Of a stretch of 64,000 bases of DNA, positions 1 to 12,800 are shown piece by piece. Positions within the stretch are counted from its first letter, which is position 1, and each line of letters opens with the position of its first letter. The notes below the pieces were generated by a model. The model saw only the letters and a program-made list of their open reading frames with translations. It did not search any database and was not told the DNA's origin. Both the position numbers and the translations under genes were made by a program. Origin of the DNA: Macrosoma leucophasiata (Eukaryota > Arthropoda > Insecta > Lepidoptera > Hedylidae); assembly GCA_036365455.1 (NCBI GenBank), contig JAWQUS010000017.1:496001-560000 (forward strand), read 5' to 3'.

Positions 1-1096
1 TACTTACCTGCTTGATTTTTCGTTTTATCGTTTCTTAAGGATAAACTTTCTAGAGTTTATTTTATGAGGAGTAAAATCAAGTAAAGCACGATAGCTTATG
101 CGTAACGTGGTTCATATTGTGGTTTGGTTACGCTACGCAATCCGCGCCATTATCCCGTGAGCGCTGCGATCGAGCGGACGCGTGTAGCACATCTTATTTA
201 TTTATTTATTTAATCTTTATTGCCACAAAAAAATTACAACAAATGGCGGAATTAACGCTAAGAGCGCTCTCTACCAGTCAACCATTGGTAGTGAAGAGAA
301 AAATCGTAGGCGGTGGTAGATTAAACAAAAGAAAAGAAAAGTAATTAACACAAAAAAATATATACACCGCACACCGATTAAACTCCCGTCGAACGTCGTT
401 GAAAACACACACCGTTTTTTTAAGTTGACTTCATACGAGTCTTGAATCCGTCTTTTTTTTACCATTTATTTTATTTTTTCCTTTATTTGTGTACAACCCT
501 ATTCTACATCTAGATTTAAATAATATTTTCCTCTCATTCTGAAACAATAGTTAACTATCTCCTAACACCATAAACAATGCTGTCAAAATCTTGAAAAATA
601 CTCCTGCATCGGAATTACACCGTGATGTATACGCTATCAACTTGATTGAGATAGTGAGTTCCAGTTAGTTCAGGTTTTATCGGCGCAGCACTTACTTTAC
701 CACTTTTGTGCCTTAATCTATAGTTAAAATTGTACAAAATAAGAGTGTGTCTGTATTTGACAGCAGTAGGTTAATAAGTAGGAGAGTAATTTATACTTCA
801 ATATTATTATACTCCTAGTGACCCTTATAAAAAGTAAAAGAGTATAATTTTTTAGCTAAGCAAGAAATATTATACACGTTTTTGGGTCTGCATTCTATAA
901 GCTCTCTGTAATGTCTGTGAGCTCTATCATTATAAAAATTTATTATATATCTATTCATGTACAATATTGATTTATATAATTATATCATCAAATCTTTTTC
1001 CATTCATAATTTCTGAATTTAGACCCGTTTTGCACATCGGCGCTCTCTCCATAACCCAAAGGTGGACTGAGAGATAATGCCAAGTGGCAATAAGTA
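1..1096. other. No gene recognised at the left edge
   Basis: AT-rich. 220-345 carries 'atggcggaattaacgctaag' and 'ctaccagtcaaccattggt', which look like a non-LTR element 3' tail, but no protein similarity is visible. The small frames here are not convincing. Confidence 0.3.
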
Positions 1097-1383
1097 TTTT
1101 TTTTTATTGTAATGAAAGTGGTAAACAAGCATGCAGTTCACATTGATATTAAGTGATCACTGCAGCCTATAGACACCCACACAAAGACTAGAGGTCGAAA
1201 TGCAGATGCGTTACCACTTCTGAGGCCTAAGGTGTTATGCCTCTGTGCCAGAAATGACAGGGCCGTACATTACCACCTGACCGGAACACGATAGTGCTGA
1301 ACACTACCATTTAGCGGTAAGTATATTAGGTAATGCGGTGGTGCCTACGCCCGCGAGCTCCTTCACCGGAGCTCTACCACCAG
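1097..1383 (-). mobile_element. SINE-like element, family A, full length
   Basis: About 290 bp. The sense strand starts CTGGTGGTAGAGCTC and ends GTTTGCCACTTTCATTACA with a poly(A) tail (poly(T) on the plus strand at 1097). No tRNA promoter is evident at its 5' end. Family A is the commonest repeat in the window. Confidence 0.75.
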
Positions 1384-2008
1384 TTCGCCTTTATGTACCA
1401 TCTTCGTACATAAAAAGTATAAATAAATAAATAAACATTTTCTTTTGCATGTGAATAAATTTTTTGTTGACTTATTCGTGCACATTAATTTGTTTTATGT
1501 TCACCTCAGAATAACCAAATTCAAAGTTACTGTCTTAAGCATTTCTTTAATAGTTTTCAGCAAAATTTTATAAGTGTTTAGGTGTATTTTTTAGTCGGAA
1601 AAAAACAACAAAAGATTATGTTATTCTTTATTAAGGCAACGTTAATAAAAACGTGGAGTTTGAACAATAATCTAATCCTACTAAACATTACTTCATCGTC
1701 ATGATTTTTTCTAAGAACTGTATGTATTATTATGTATGTTTCTCACGCCAGGTCCCAAACGGGGTAGGCAGAGAGTGTTGAGCGCCAGATATCCTGGACC
1801 TAACACACCTCCCGTGCCTCTTCTACCTTAAAAAAACAAACTTTCAAAACCCCTTAAAACTGTAAAATTAACAAACTTTTGTCATTATTTTTGACAACCT
1901 GGTTATTCTAGCGGTTTGTGACGACCACTTAATTCGAGTCGTGAGGGTTTGATCCCCGCACCGTGACAAATATTTAAAAGGTCTTCAGATACTTACCATG
2001 CGCCGTGT

Positions 2009-2243
2009 AGGGTTCCGTAATTACACAGTAAGAGATGTAATGAAAACAATAAATAAATATTTTCTATGGAGTTGTTCGAAATTTTCGTGAAAATACATTT
2101 GGTCGATGACTACTCGCAATCTTGTAAATAGTTTTCCTTTTAATTTCATTATATATAGCTACTATTGCCGTAACGTTTGAATTTCGAAGATCAGATCGAC
2201 TAAGCGAAACTATAAGGGTTCCTTGTTATTACGGAACCCTAAA
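2009..2243. mobile_element. GGGTTCCGTA-ended element, copy 1
   Basis: Ends TAGGGTTCCGTAATTAC and TTATTACGGAACCCTA are complementary. It shares GCTACTATTGCCGTAACGTT and TCCTTTTAATTTC with longer relatives at 19065 and 48490. Confidence 0.55.
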
Positions 2244-2269
2244 ACAATTCAGAAAGTTCTGAATTGTTG

Positions 2270-2712
2270 CTTGTTGTTTTTATATTATTTCGCATTAACA
2301 CATGCTTGGAAATATATTTTATTTTAAAGAAAAATGGAAAGAAAAATTTGACTTCAGGCGAGACTCGAACTCCTACTGGGAATCTAGTCCAGCCGCTCTT
2401 CCAATTGAGCTACTGAAGTCCTGCCCGATTTGTCAAATCTTTCCTTCACATTTATTTCCTTGCTTTATGGTAGCAGTAGCGCCATCTATTACCAACCATG
2501 CTAGTTAGGCAACCGATATAATAGACTTTTCAGTTTATTGAATATCGTAAGGAAGTCGCTTTTACCCTTAATAATTGTTTTTATATTATTTCGCATTAAC
2601 ACATGCTTGTGAAATATATTTTATTTTAAAGAAAAATGGAAAGAAAAATTTGACTTCAGGCGAGACTCGAACTCGCGGCCTACTGGGAATCTAGTCCAGC
2701 CGCTCTTCTCTC
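2270..2712 (-). repeat. tRNA-like repeat (family B), tandem partial dimer
   Basis: About 1.4 units of a roughly 310-bp repeat. Each unit has an AT-rich piece (CGCATTAACACATGCTTG), a tRNA-like segment (minus strand, 2420-2350 in unit 1) and about 150 bases including GGTAGCAGTAGCGCCATC. The unit 1 tRNA-like segment has lost bases in the T arm; unit 2 breaks off inside its segment at a CTCTCT run. Confidence 0.65.
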
Positions 2713-2877
2713 TCTTCTCTCTTCGGTTTACAATAATAAGATTTACGTTTAAATAATAATCTGTCCATTTGGTAATATTGAAAAAGCAACGGGTGATGGT
2801 ATACAGCGTTGTTTTGTTGTCTTTTTTGTTTGCATTGATAAAAAGAAATCTGCAACATACCCACGTATTGAAATAAA

Positions 2878-3236
2878 AAGGTTATTACACGACACGATAT
2901 TCAGAGTCGGGCAGAAAGGGTGGGCGTGGCCTCGCGCCGGGTTGCCGCTTATTACACTATCCGGTCGGCAGGGCCCTTACTCAGTCACAGTACAAATATA
3001 TCTCCTACGTATATACTCGAGCGTCGATGCACATATTTGTGTGAGTGTGCTGTATTGAACGTTTTGTACGTAGTTTCAATACTGTTCATATTTGTACCGT
3101 GTGTAATTAGGGCATTAGGCTGACCGGGCCGCTCCGGTCGCCTTAATTAGGGCCCTAACTCCCTAAATGTTATTACACTGCCCTGACTCTTGCTATCGTA
3201 CCCTGAATACCGTGCCGTATAATAAGGCCATAAAAA
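2878..3236. mobile_element. Terminal inverted repeat element (TTATTACACGACAC family), copy 1
   Basis: Starts GGTTATTACACGACACGATA and ends with CCGTGCCGTATAATAAGG. Inner motif TTATTACACTA also occurs inverted. Non-coding, about 360 bases. Second copy at 10439-10720. Confidence 0.6.
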
Positions 3237-3403
3237 AACTTTTAATGTAATAAAATAATTTCATATTTTTTTATTCTAACCATGTCTTTTGAACTTAATT
3301 ATATTTACCTGCTTTAGACGTAAAAATTTCCATCTTATAATATTTAATTTTGGTACCTGCTAAAACTGTGTGAGCAACAAATTTCTTATCATCGGTTGAT
3401 ATA

Positions 3404-3570
3404 TTTAAACTAATATTATAAATAGGTAAAGTGTGTAACTTTGATTATTTGTTTGTAGAGGCTAATCTTCGGAAACAGTGAAAATCGATCATGAAAATTC
3501 GTTCACAATTAGAAAGGATAGTAGTAATACAGCTAACATCGCATCCGCGCGAAGCCGGGGCGGGCCGCTA
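3404..3570 (+). mobile_element. Helitron-like element end, downstream of gene 1
   Basis: Begins near a TAATATTATAAATAGG 5'-type motif and ends with GC-rich sequence GAAGCCGGGGCGGG-CCGCTAGT, the CTAGT end with an upstream hairpin seen in lepidopteran Helitron-like repeats. A related 3' end occurs inverted at 27194. Confidence 0.55.
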
Positions 3571-3624
3571 GTTTCACAATAAATGTGTATAAAACATAAT
3601 GACAACAATGACAACTCGTCCCAT

Positions 3625-3801
3625 TTACGTCTCGGTTTCCTTTTTCTCCAACATTGGATCAGCTTCCGGAGTTTCCTCGTCTTCGGGCAGATAGTCCCAT
3701 TCAGCTCGCTCTCCCGTACCCAAGATCACGTAAGCCAAGTTGGTGAAGAAGTAAAAGCCAGCTGCTACGAAGAACACCTGTCTCCACAGTAACTCGCTTG
3801 T
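3625..3801 (-). CDS. Gene 1 exon 10 (span 12, tail, stop)
   Basis: Encodes TSELLWRQVFFVAAGFYFF and the rest of span 12, then the acidic tail (EWDYLPEDEETPEADPM) ending KKETET and TAA. In genes 2 and 3 the tail is split by a phase 1 intron; here it is one exon. A Helitron-like terminus begins about 55 nt beyond the stop. The nearest minus-strand AATAAA I see is at 3275-3270. Confidence 0.93.
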   Translation of the reverse strand, partial: TSELLWRQVFFVAAGFYFFTNLAYVILGTGERAEWDYLPEDEETPEADPMLEKKETET

Positions 3802-6800
3802 CTGTAAGTAATAGAATTCACTTAAATAATAATAATTACTAATTTTAGTTCAGTGCCAAACGAGCGTACTGTTCCCATTGGTAAGTGGTAAGTGAATACT
3901 GTAGCCTGTAAAATTAAATATTTACGTGTAAACCTGAGAACCAAACCGTTATACCAAAACATGATTTCTACCTACACCCTGGATGCATCTCCGTCACTGA
4001 ATTTTTACCTAGTAAAAGATTAAGCTTGGCTTAGCATGTTAGAAGCTACTCGTATAATTTAAGTAACTAAACCTTAATTGGCTAATTCAACTGGGTGTAT
4101 CATTTTATCCGGCCGCTTAAGTCTGCAGGGTCAGCTTATGAAGCTGTTTCATAAGTTTCCTAAAATAATATACAAAAAGGGTAACGAATAAGTTTTTGGT
4201 CAATATTGATCTCTGGTATTTGTAGAAGTCTATAGACTGCAGTAGACTTACCATCAATATGAAGTGCATGCTTGTTTGTGTGTGCAATGTGGGCATGCAT
4301 GTGGGACACCCGATTGGAACGAAGTTCCTCTTCAACTTTAAATCAATTTCACATTCCATTGTTTATTTTTAAAAATATTAAAAATAACTAAAACTACATG
4401 CACACGAACACGATAAAACAATGTACGCATACACAACAGACGCGCGCGTTGCGTAGCTTGTCACTGTCGAGAAAGAGAGACAACGAATAAGTCGAATCCT
4501 GAATTAATATCCTGAATTTAGTTTAATATACGCGAGATAAATCCGTAAAAATAGTTTTATTTCAATGAGTGTAGCTCGCGAAAACCTAAAAACATATCAA
4601 GTCGAATCCTATACTCGGCCTGCCGAGCGCTGCGCACTATAGCAAAAGAATGGTGAGGATTTTTCGTGACGCTCGCGTAGCCCCCTTAGCCAGCGTACCC
4701 CGCGATAAACAACTTCGTTCCAAAAATATGGAGGTGCGTTGCCGTGGTCTAGGGCAGACTGACAGTTTAATATACGCGAGATAAATTTGAAAACTATTTT
4801 AATAACGTTTTATTTCAATGTATGAAGCTCGCGAAAACCTAATTACATACAATGTTTATAATGTTATGCATATACTTATCCACCTTTGGCTCCTCAAAAT
4901 ACAATTTGTGTGAAAGGTGCCTTAAATAAATTTAAATAGAACCGATAAAATGTTTCAATAACACATAATCGAAATGAAATAAAACAATGAGGATAACATA
5001 TCGTATCACGCGCTCTATTACGCATAACATGTGTGTAAACAGCGTGGAGACGGAAATGCCAATATATCGGCGGAACAACATCAATTCAATACATCGATAG
5101 ACTTTAACGATTTTCGGGTTCACTGTTTGTGTTATTAGATATTATTATCGTTTATGAGACGAGGGCGATGTGAGCGGGCAGTAAATTAAAATAGATATCA
5201 ATGGAGATTTCCTAAACACATGCATGATCACATAAGTCAAAGTCACAATGGCGTTTTACTGTAGTGATTCTATCACAATGGCGTTTTACTGTAGTGATCT
5301 GTCAGGCCACAAGAAAAATAAGAGTTGATTTCAATTGTGTCTCCGCCAATATTGGCCTCCTGATCCGTGATTTGTCAAATGCATCGATTTGTTTGTAATA
5401 TTTTATTAATTGATTCAATGTACTTTATAAGCATTATTATATTATTATTTTTTAATGTCATTAAGTTGACAGACAAGCAGACGGGCCACCTGATGGAAAG
5501 TGGTCACCGTCGCCCATGAACATTTGCAACACCAGGGGAGTTGCCAACGCGCTGCCAGCCCTGAATGACTCTTTTGACGCCATTTTTTAACAACCCCATA
5601 TTGTTGCACCGAGGGACACCTCAGAAATATTAGCGTTCTGCACTTCTCTTACATATAAACTATGAGTTTACCAAATGTCATACTCCACCGTAAGCGTAAT
5701 TTTCGTAAATATCGGCCCGAAGTTTTTGCTTCGCTTATTAATATTATGATTCAATGTGAGAAATATATATACATATCTATTTGACGTTAAATGCTAGTAT
5801 CCAACGATATCGTGTTCCTGTCAGGCGCTTATGATCATGTAATATGTGGCTCAGAAGCATGTCAGCTTAGAACCCAGGAATAGCAACGCATATTAATCAA
5901 AATTTGAACATGTGCCACATCATGACAAAAAAAATGTTTCGGTTACATAATAAAGAAAATGAGAATTCATGTATTAAGCATGTCTTATCAAACAAGTCAA
6001 AGCCAAATTGCGAACATCTTAAGGAAAAAGCTGCATTACGTCCAACATGTGTGAACGACGTAGAAACGGAAGTGGCAATATATCGGCGGAACAACATCCG
6101 TTCAATACAGCCGTAGGCTTTGATGACTTTCGGGTTTGCCCTTTGTGTTTTTAGAGATTATTGTCGTTTATCCACGAGACGTGGGAGATGTGGGAAGTAA
6201 ATTGAAATATGTGTCTATGAGGATATTCTTAATACAGAATAATATGTATAATATTAACTTATTTAAGTTGTTGTAAACCCTTCTAAATATTTTTTTACAT
6301 AACATATTAGTAAAATAACAAATAAATAAAATAAATACAATATAGCGTACCGCCGGCAGAGGGAACAGGGCCCAAACCGCCGGTGCTTAGGGACGCCGAG
6401 AAAAGAACCTCCTCAATATTCGCACCGTGTCGAGGAGTACAGCCTTTTTCATCAAACATCTGACCCAGCTGCCCAATGCGAATCTCTTAAGGTTAAGGTG
6501 TTGTTGGTCGTGACACTTGGCGATAAGGCCATTGAGCGAAACAACTATCGGTACAATGATCGCCGTATCCACAAGCCACATGCTGACAATCTCGTGAGCT
6601 AGATCCAGATATTTTAATTCTTTCTCTTTCTCAGCCTTCACGAGATTCTCGTCATAAGGGATGTGCACTGCACGGCGCTCCGTTCGGTCTACCAACACTT
6701 ATCTGTTATTGTTATGATTACGCGACAAAAGCGCATGCGCTATTTAAGATCAACACGCCCGCCTATCGACATTGCTATCGTCATTGTCATTGCTGTCAAA

Positions 6801-9800
6801 TTTTAAAGTCGATTTTTACTTTAACTTAATAACAATAATCGAAATAATCTACCATAATCGCTTGTTTATCTCCTAAAGAAAACGAGAACATCAAATTAGA
6901 TTATCAATACTACATTTAAAGGAGCTAAAAATTGACAGGAAAATTTGACAGCAATGACAATGTCCACAGCAATACAGATAGGCGGTCGCACCCCAGGTGG
7001 TAGGCAAACACTGCTTGGGAGCGGTCCTGGGCCGGTTGTTGTGTGTAATGATTTAGGTTTGGTTGCACCATAAAAAATGTGAAAAGTATATAAAAATGTA
7101 AATAGTTACATCCGTCTCTAATTTTTAAAACTCTGTTTAGTTAAAGGTATTGTAAAATGTTATATCCTTCTCTAAATTTAATACCTAAATCTGTGGAATT
7201 AAAGTTATTGTAAAATGTTACACTTCTCTAATTTTAATAAATCAATTTTTATTTTTAAAGAAAAATGGAAAGAAAAATTCGACTTCAGGCGAGACTCGAA
7301 CTCGCGACCTACTGGGAATCTAGTCCAGCCGCTCTTCCAATTGAGCTACTGAAGCCCTGCCCGATTTGTCAAATCTTTCCTTCACATCTATTGCTTTGCT
7401 TTATGGTAGCAGCAGCGCCATCTATTACCAACTATGCTAGTTAGGCAACCGATATAATAGACTTTTCAGTTTATTGAATATCGTAAAGAAGTCGCTGTTA
7501 CCCCTAATAATTGTTTTTATATTATTTCGCATTAACACATGCTTGTGAAATATATTTTATTTTTAAAGAAAAATTTAATACATCTGTTATAGTTAGAGAG
7601 GGTTGTAAAATTATACAATAACTATTAAAAATATTTTGCTACAACTGAACTTTAGGGCTCCAACTCACTAGGACGCCATGGCGACGTCGCCGGCTACGCA
7701 TCCAAGCTGCTAGTAAGGAAATACATGATACATAACTGGTGGTAGAGCTCCAGTGACGGAGCTCGCGGGCGTAGGCACCACCGCATTACCTAATATACTT
7801 GCCGCTAAATGGTAGTGTTCAGCACTATCGTGTTCCGGTCAGGTGGTAATTGTACGGCCCTGTAATTTCTGGCACAGAGGCACTCCTTAGGCCTCAGGAG
7901 TAATAGCGCATCTGCACTTTGACCGTGGTCTTTGTGTAGGTGTCTACAGGCTGCAGTCATCCCTTAACATCAATGTGAACTGCATGCTTGTTTGCCACTT
8001 CCATTACATAAAAAAAACTCACCTGGCTATCTTGTGGCGACATCTCCCACCATACTAATTGCTTAGATACATAGCCGGCCACATCGCTATGGTGTCCTAG
8101 TGAGTTAGGGCCTTTAGAGTTTACTTTGAATAAAATTGCAACTCGTGCGTGGTTGTGAATCTCGACCAAGAGTTGAAGAAATTCATTTGACTTACCACAT
8201 CGGTGAGAATAACACCAGCAACAATGGGTGCCAGAGAGCCGACGAGGTTGGACACGAAGTTACTGATGCTTATCATTGTTCCAGAGAAGTTAGTTGAAAT
8301 ATCGATGTGGTTGATCTGGTAGTTAAAGTAAAATTATGAAATTAGTATAATTTGAAAAACTTCAATCAACTACAAAGGAACATAACCTTTTTACAACAAA
8401 TTACAAATTAAATTAAATACGTTGACACTTACAGACAAGATTAGATATAATGTTTCGTGGGTCCCGCTGTACGAACATATACCCAGAATTTATTCAAAAA
8501 TATTTAGGCTATAAAAAAGCTTGCTTTGGCATGAAGATCAAATATTTTTACTGGTGGTAGAGCTCCAGTGACGGAGCTCGCGGGCGTAGGCACCACCGCA
8601 TTACCTAATATACTTGCCGCTAAATGGTAGTGTTCAGCACTATCGTGTTCCGGTCAGGTGGTAATGTACGGCTCTGTAATTTCAGGCACAGAGGCATATC
8701 ACCTAATGCCTCAGGAGTGGCAGCGCATCTGCATTTTGACCTCTGGTCATTGTGTGGGTGTCTACAGGCTGCAGTCATCACTTAACATCAATGTGAACTG
8801 CATGCTTGTTTGCCACTTTTATTACATAAAAAAAAAAAAAAATGGAGTTACAGCACACAACAATTAATATTGCACATCGAGCCAGCGAAAGAGACGATCG
8901 GCTCGTTTTGACTTCGTAAAGCGTTACCTCTGTTCCACACTGGCCTACGTAAGATGTACGTCAGGCTTTACGTTGTACGTCATTTGAAGAAAAATTGCCA
9001 TTATCGCCACATGGGGATTGGCAATTGCAGTGGCGATAGTTTTGTCGCAGAACACTGCTGCCAACCTCGGGGCGAAGGGATATGACCGCTATTATTCGTT
9101 GTAGAAATTAAATTTGCGGCTTTTCTCGCGTATACAACACAAGTTTGGAAGTATTGTATACGAATAAACGTATATAGTTTCATACTTTATACGCTCGCGA
9201 AAACCTGCGAAAACGCTATTATTCGGTTTACTAGTGGAAGAATTCTCCTCCAATTGTAAGCAGTGGAATTGTCACGTCCCTACAAATTACATGAACAAGT
9301 ACTTACGTGGAATCCGACGTGACTGGAAATCTTCAATGCGCACACAATGATCAAAATTGTTTCTATGATGTATATATTTTTCGGTACAAAACCAAGTGTT
9401 ACTAATCCAATTGCAGCTGGTATACAACCTGAAACATACATTTTTTGGATAGGTTTTAAGCTATTGCATAGCTTTTAAGCTCAAAGCCCGCTAGGCTTTG
9501 AGCGCGGCGACCGAATCAAGAAATTCCGTAACGGAAAAAACCTGAGTCGTCCCACTCCGCCTACCATGTATGCATTGCGAGTAGAATACGTGAACTAGCA
9601 TTACGCCCACTTCAAAAAGTTACGACTAACTACAACGACTTCAAAAAAAGGAGGAGGTTCTCAATTCATCCAGATCTTTTTTTTAATGTATTTTCTTTTA
9701 ATTATAAATATATATTTATTTATCATTCTTGTCAACTTTTTAAGTTTATTTATTCCTATAAATCTAAAACGCAATAGCTTAACCACGATAGCAGTCCTCG

Positions 9801-12800
9801 AGTGCTTATAGTAACATACATAAAAGAAACCATAACGCATAGAAATTGCAGAGCTAGAATAAAAATGACAAAAATTTGTAGTGTTTTTGAATGTTTTTTA
9901 ATAACAATGCACTGTCATCACTTTCAAGGCAAATAATATGAAAATGAAAGCATCAGTTTCTAATCGTGGCATTGATAAAAACGTACCTATAGAGTTGGCA
10001 AGTTTCCTAGTATTGGTGACGCTGAAGATCTTCCTCTCGATCAGCATATCGGTGAACCAACTGAAGAAGAAGTTGGTGAACCACATTACAAGGAAAGGTA
10101 AGGCTGTCAATAAACCATTCTGTAAATACAAAGGGAAAATTTAGAATCATTACATGGCATGTCATTTCAATGAGAATGCAAACTTTGCGTTGTCTTCAAA
10201 TGGACTGTTAAAAAGTAACACAGGATAGGACAGTTACAGTAACTGTTAAAGTCAATTTTTAACAAATGTTTTTGTACAACCGAACCTTAGTAACTTTTGT
10301 GTTAATCCTGAACGCTACGCAATACGTTTTCAAAATAGATGGAGGTAGCTGCACTTATTAAAATAAAGTCATCAGACATGATTGATAAATGCACGCTAAG
10401 GAGATATACACACGGGATTTCGGTGGCGGTGAGTAATAGACTTATTACACGACACGGTATTCGGGGTCCGGCAGAAAGGGTGGGCGTGGCCTCGCACCGA
10501 GTTGCCGCTTATTACACTATCGGGTCGACAGGACCCTAACTCAGTCACAGTACAAATATGTACAGTATGGAAACTACAATCACACAAACATAATAAACAA
10601 ACACAGACCGGGCCGCTCCGGTTGCCCTATTTAGGGACCCTAACTCCCTAAATGTTATTACACTACCCTGACCCTTGCTATCGGACCTTGAATTCCGTGT
10701 CGTGTAATAAGGCCATAAACAAGTCCGCGCGGTCGGATGGTGTAGTGTGAATGGTATCAACGTATTCAATAGAGAGGCCAAGCGACATAAAATCCGCTTC
10801 ACCGCCTACCGCGACAGCGCGCGATATCGTGTGTGAATCGCCTTAAATTGCTATACCTCATAATCTATGTTACAAACGTTTAAAAAAAAAATTATGACAT
10901 ATAAACGTCTTACACATATATTATAATACTTACAGCTTTTATATCGACACCCATAACTTTGTTCATGTAAGCCGGCACTTCTGAGTAGAGAGTCACCTGG
11001 CCCCAGGTGTTGGCGATGTGGGCAAAGATGATAGCGTACATGCCTCGACATGTCAAGATCTTAGCCCAAGGAACCGGGTGTAGCTTCTGAAAAATAAAAA
11101 TTAATAGATAGGTATAAAGTTACTGATAAAATAATACAATTTTGTGTTACGTATGCAGATCACTGTAAAGGATATTATCTCCATACGATTTGAGTTTTGG
11201 ACACTGTCAAACCGCGAATTCGGTCAATGAAGAATGCAGCGTCAAAGCCGCTTTATTTAGGACTTAGCCATCACTGTTATTATTATCTACCTATCTGCCG
11301 TCAAGTGGTGGAGTTCAGTAGTATCATGTTCCAGTTACATGGTAACGTAAGTAATGAGAATTAATTCTTATTTTATTCATTATTATAGGGGACATGTTAA
11401 ACCATTTATATAATTTGTTTTTTGTTTATGTTTTCAGTGCGTTGTATGCTTAATAGTTTTAAAAGTTTGAATCATTAGAGATTCTATTTATTATTAGTGC
11501 TCTAAAATATTATGGTTTTAACATTTTCATTTATTAAGTCTCTTTTTATTTTTTTTTAAATTTGTTATTAAACATATAAAAAACAACACTGCCATTGATC
11601 TACGGTAGGCTCTATCGAAACCTATTTACAATTAAAGATCGTAAAAAAAAATTCTACTTAGTCAAGAACATGTTTCCGCAAAATGCGGAATGTTTAATAA
11701 TTCGTGAAATTAAAAAAATATATAAATTCAAATGTCATTGCCCGCCATTATGACGTACACATTTCATCTATACAAATAAATAAAATTGGAGTGTCTGTTT
11801 GTAATATAAAAATTACAGCTTTTTACTAAATCCATAGGTATGTAATACACGGTACATATACCAAAACAACATTTGTTACAATTTTTGTAAAAAAAGTTGT
11901 TGGTTTGTCTGTCTGTCTGTTTGTTTGTTCCCGCTAATCTCGGGAACGGATGGATCGATTTTGACGGGACTTTCACTGGTAGATAGCTTATATAATAAGG
12001 AGTAACTAAGGCTACTTTTGTACTAGCTGCGCCCACGACTTCGTCCGGGTAGATGCCGAACAATCATGAATTTTCACGCGGACGAAGTCGCGGGCACAGC
12101 TAGTTTTTAATAAATGTCAAATATATTTCCGAAACAGGACAGTTTGTTAGTTTCCCTAAAATTGTAAGATATTTTTTTAAATCTTTACTTTAAAGCGATA
12201 CGAAGTTCACCGGGCTAGCTAGTTATAATATGTATATAAAAATACTTATGCAGTGATAATTAGAATTTTGAAGAGGGTTGGTGAGGATTACCTTTCTGTT
12301 ACCGCCACGATAACCCAATCCATCCTCAATGTACTGACGCTCGGCAGGTGAAATTTTGGGATGCTGTGCTGGTGTGTCAGATATCATAAACCAAAGAATA
12401 GTGGCCATGACTCCCGATAGAAGACCATAGAAGCGAAATATTCCTGGCCAACCGAGGGGTGAGGCAGCTACAAAACCAGTTATGGGAAGACCCATAACTG
12501 TACCCAAAGCCTGACCTGCAAATAAGAGTTGTGTTGGTGAAAAACTGTCCAGTCCACACCCCACACTGTACTGTTGTCCAATAAATTCATATTTACTTTA
12601 TGCAATGAAAGTAACAAACAAGCATGCAGTTCACATTGATATCAAGTGATGACTGAAGCCTATAGACACCCACACAAAGACCAGAGGTCAAAATGCAGAT
12701 GCATTACCACCCGAGACCTGTTGCTATGTTTCTGTGATAATTATTACAGGGCCATACATTACCATCTAACCAGCACACGATAGTACTGAACACTACCGTT

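Noticed and set aside
7281..7355. Functional tRNA gene
   Set aside because: Box A, box B and the arms are tRNA-like, but the anticodon stem has a mismatch and the segment is part of a dispersed repeat with many copies.
7736..7790. HDV-like or hammerhead ribozyme at the start of family A
   Set aside because: The pairing I can draw is a nested hairpin, not the double pseudoknot of HDV, and no hammerhead core motifs are present.
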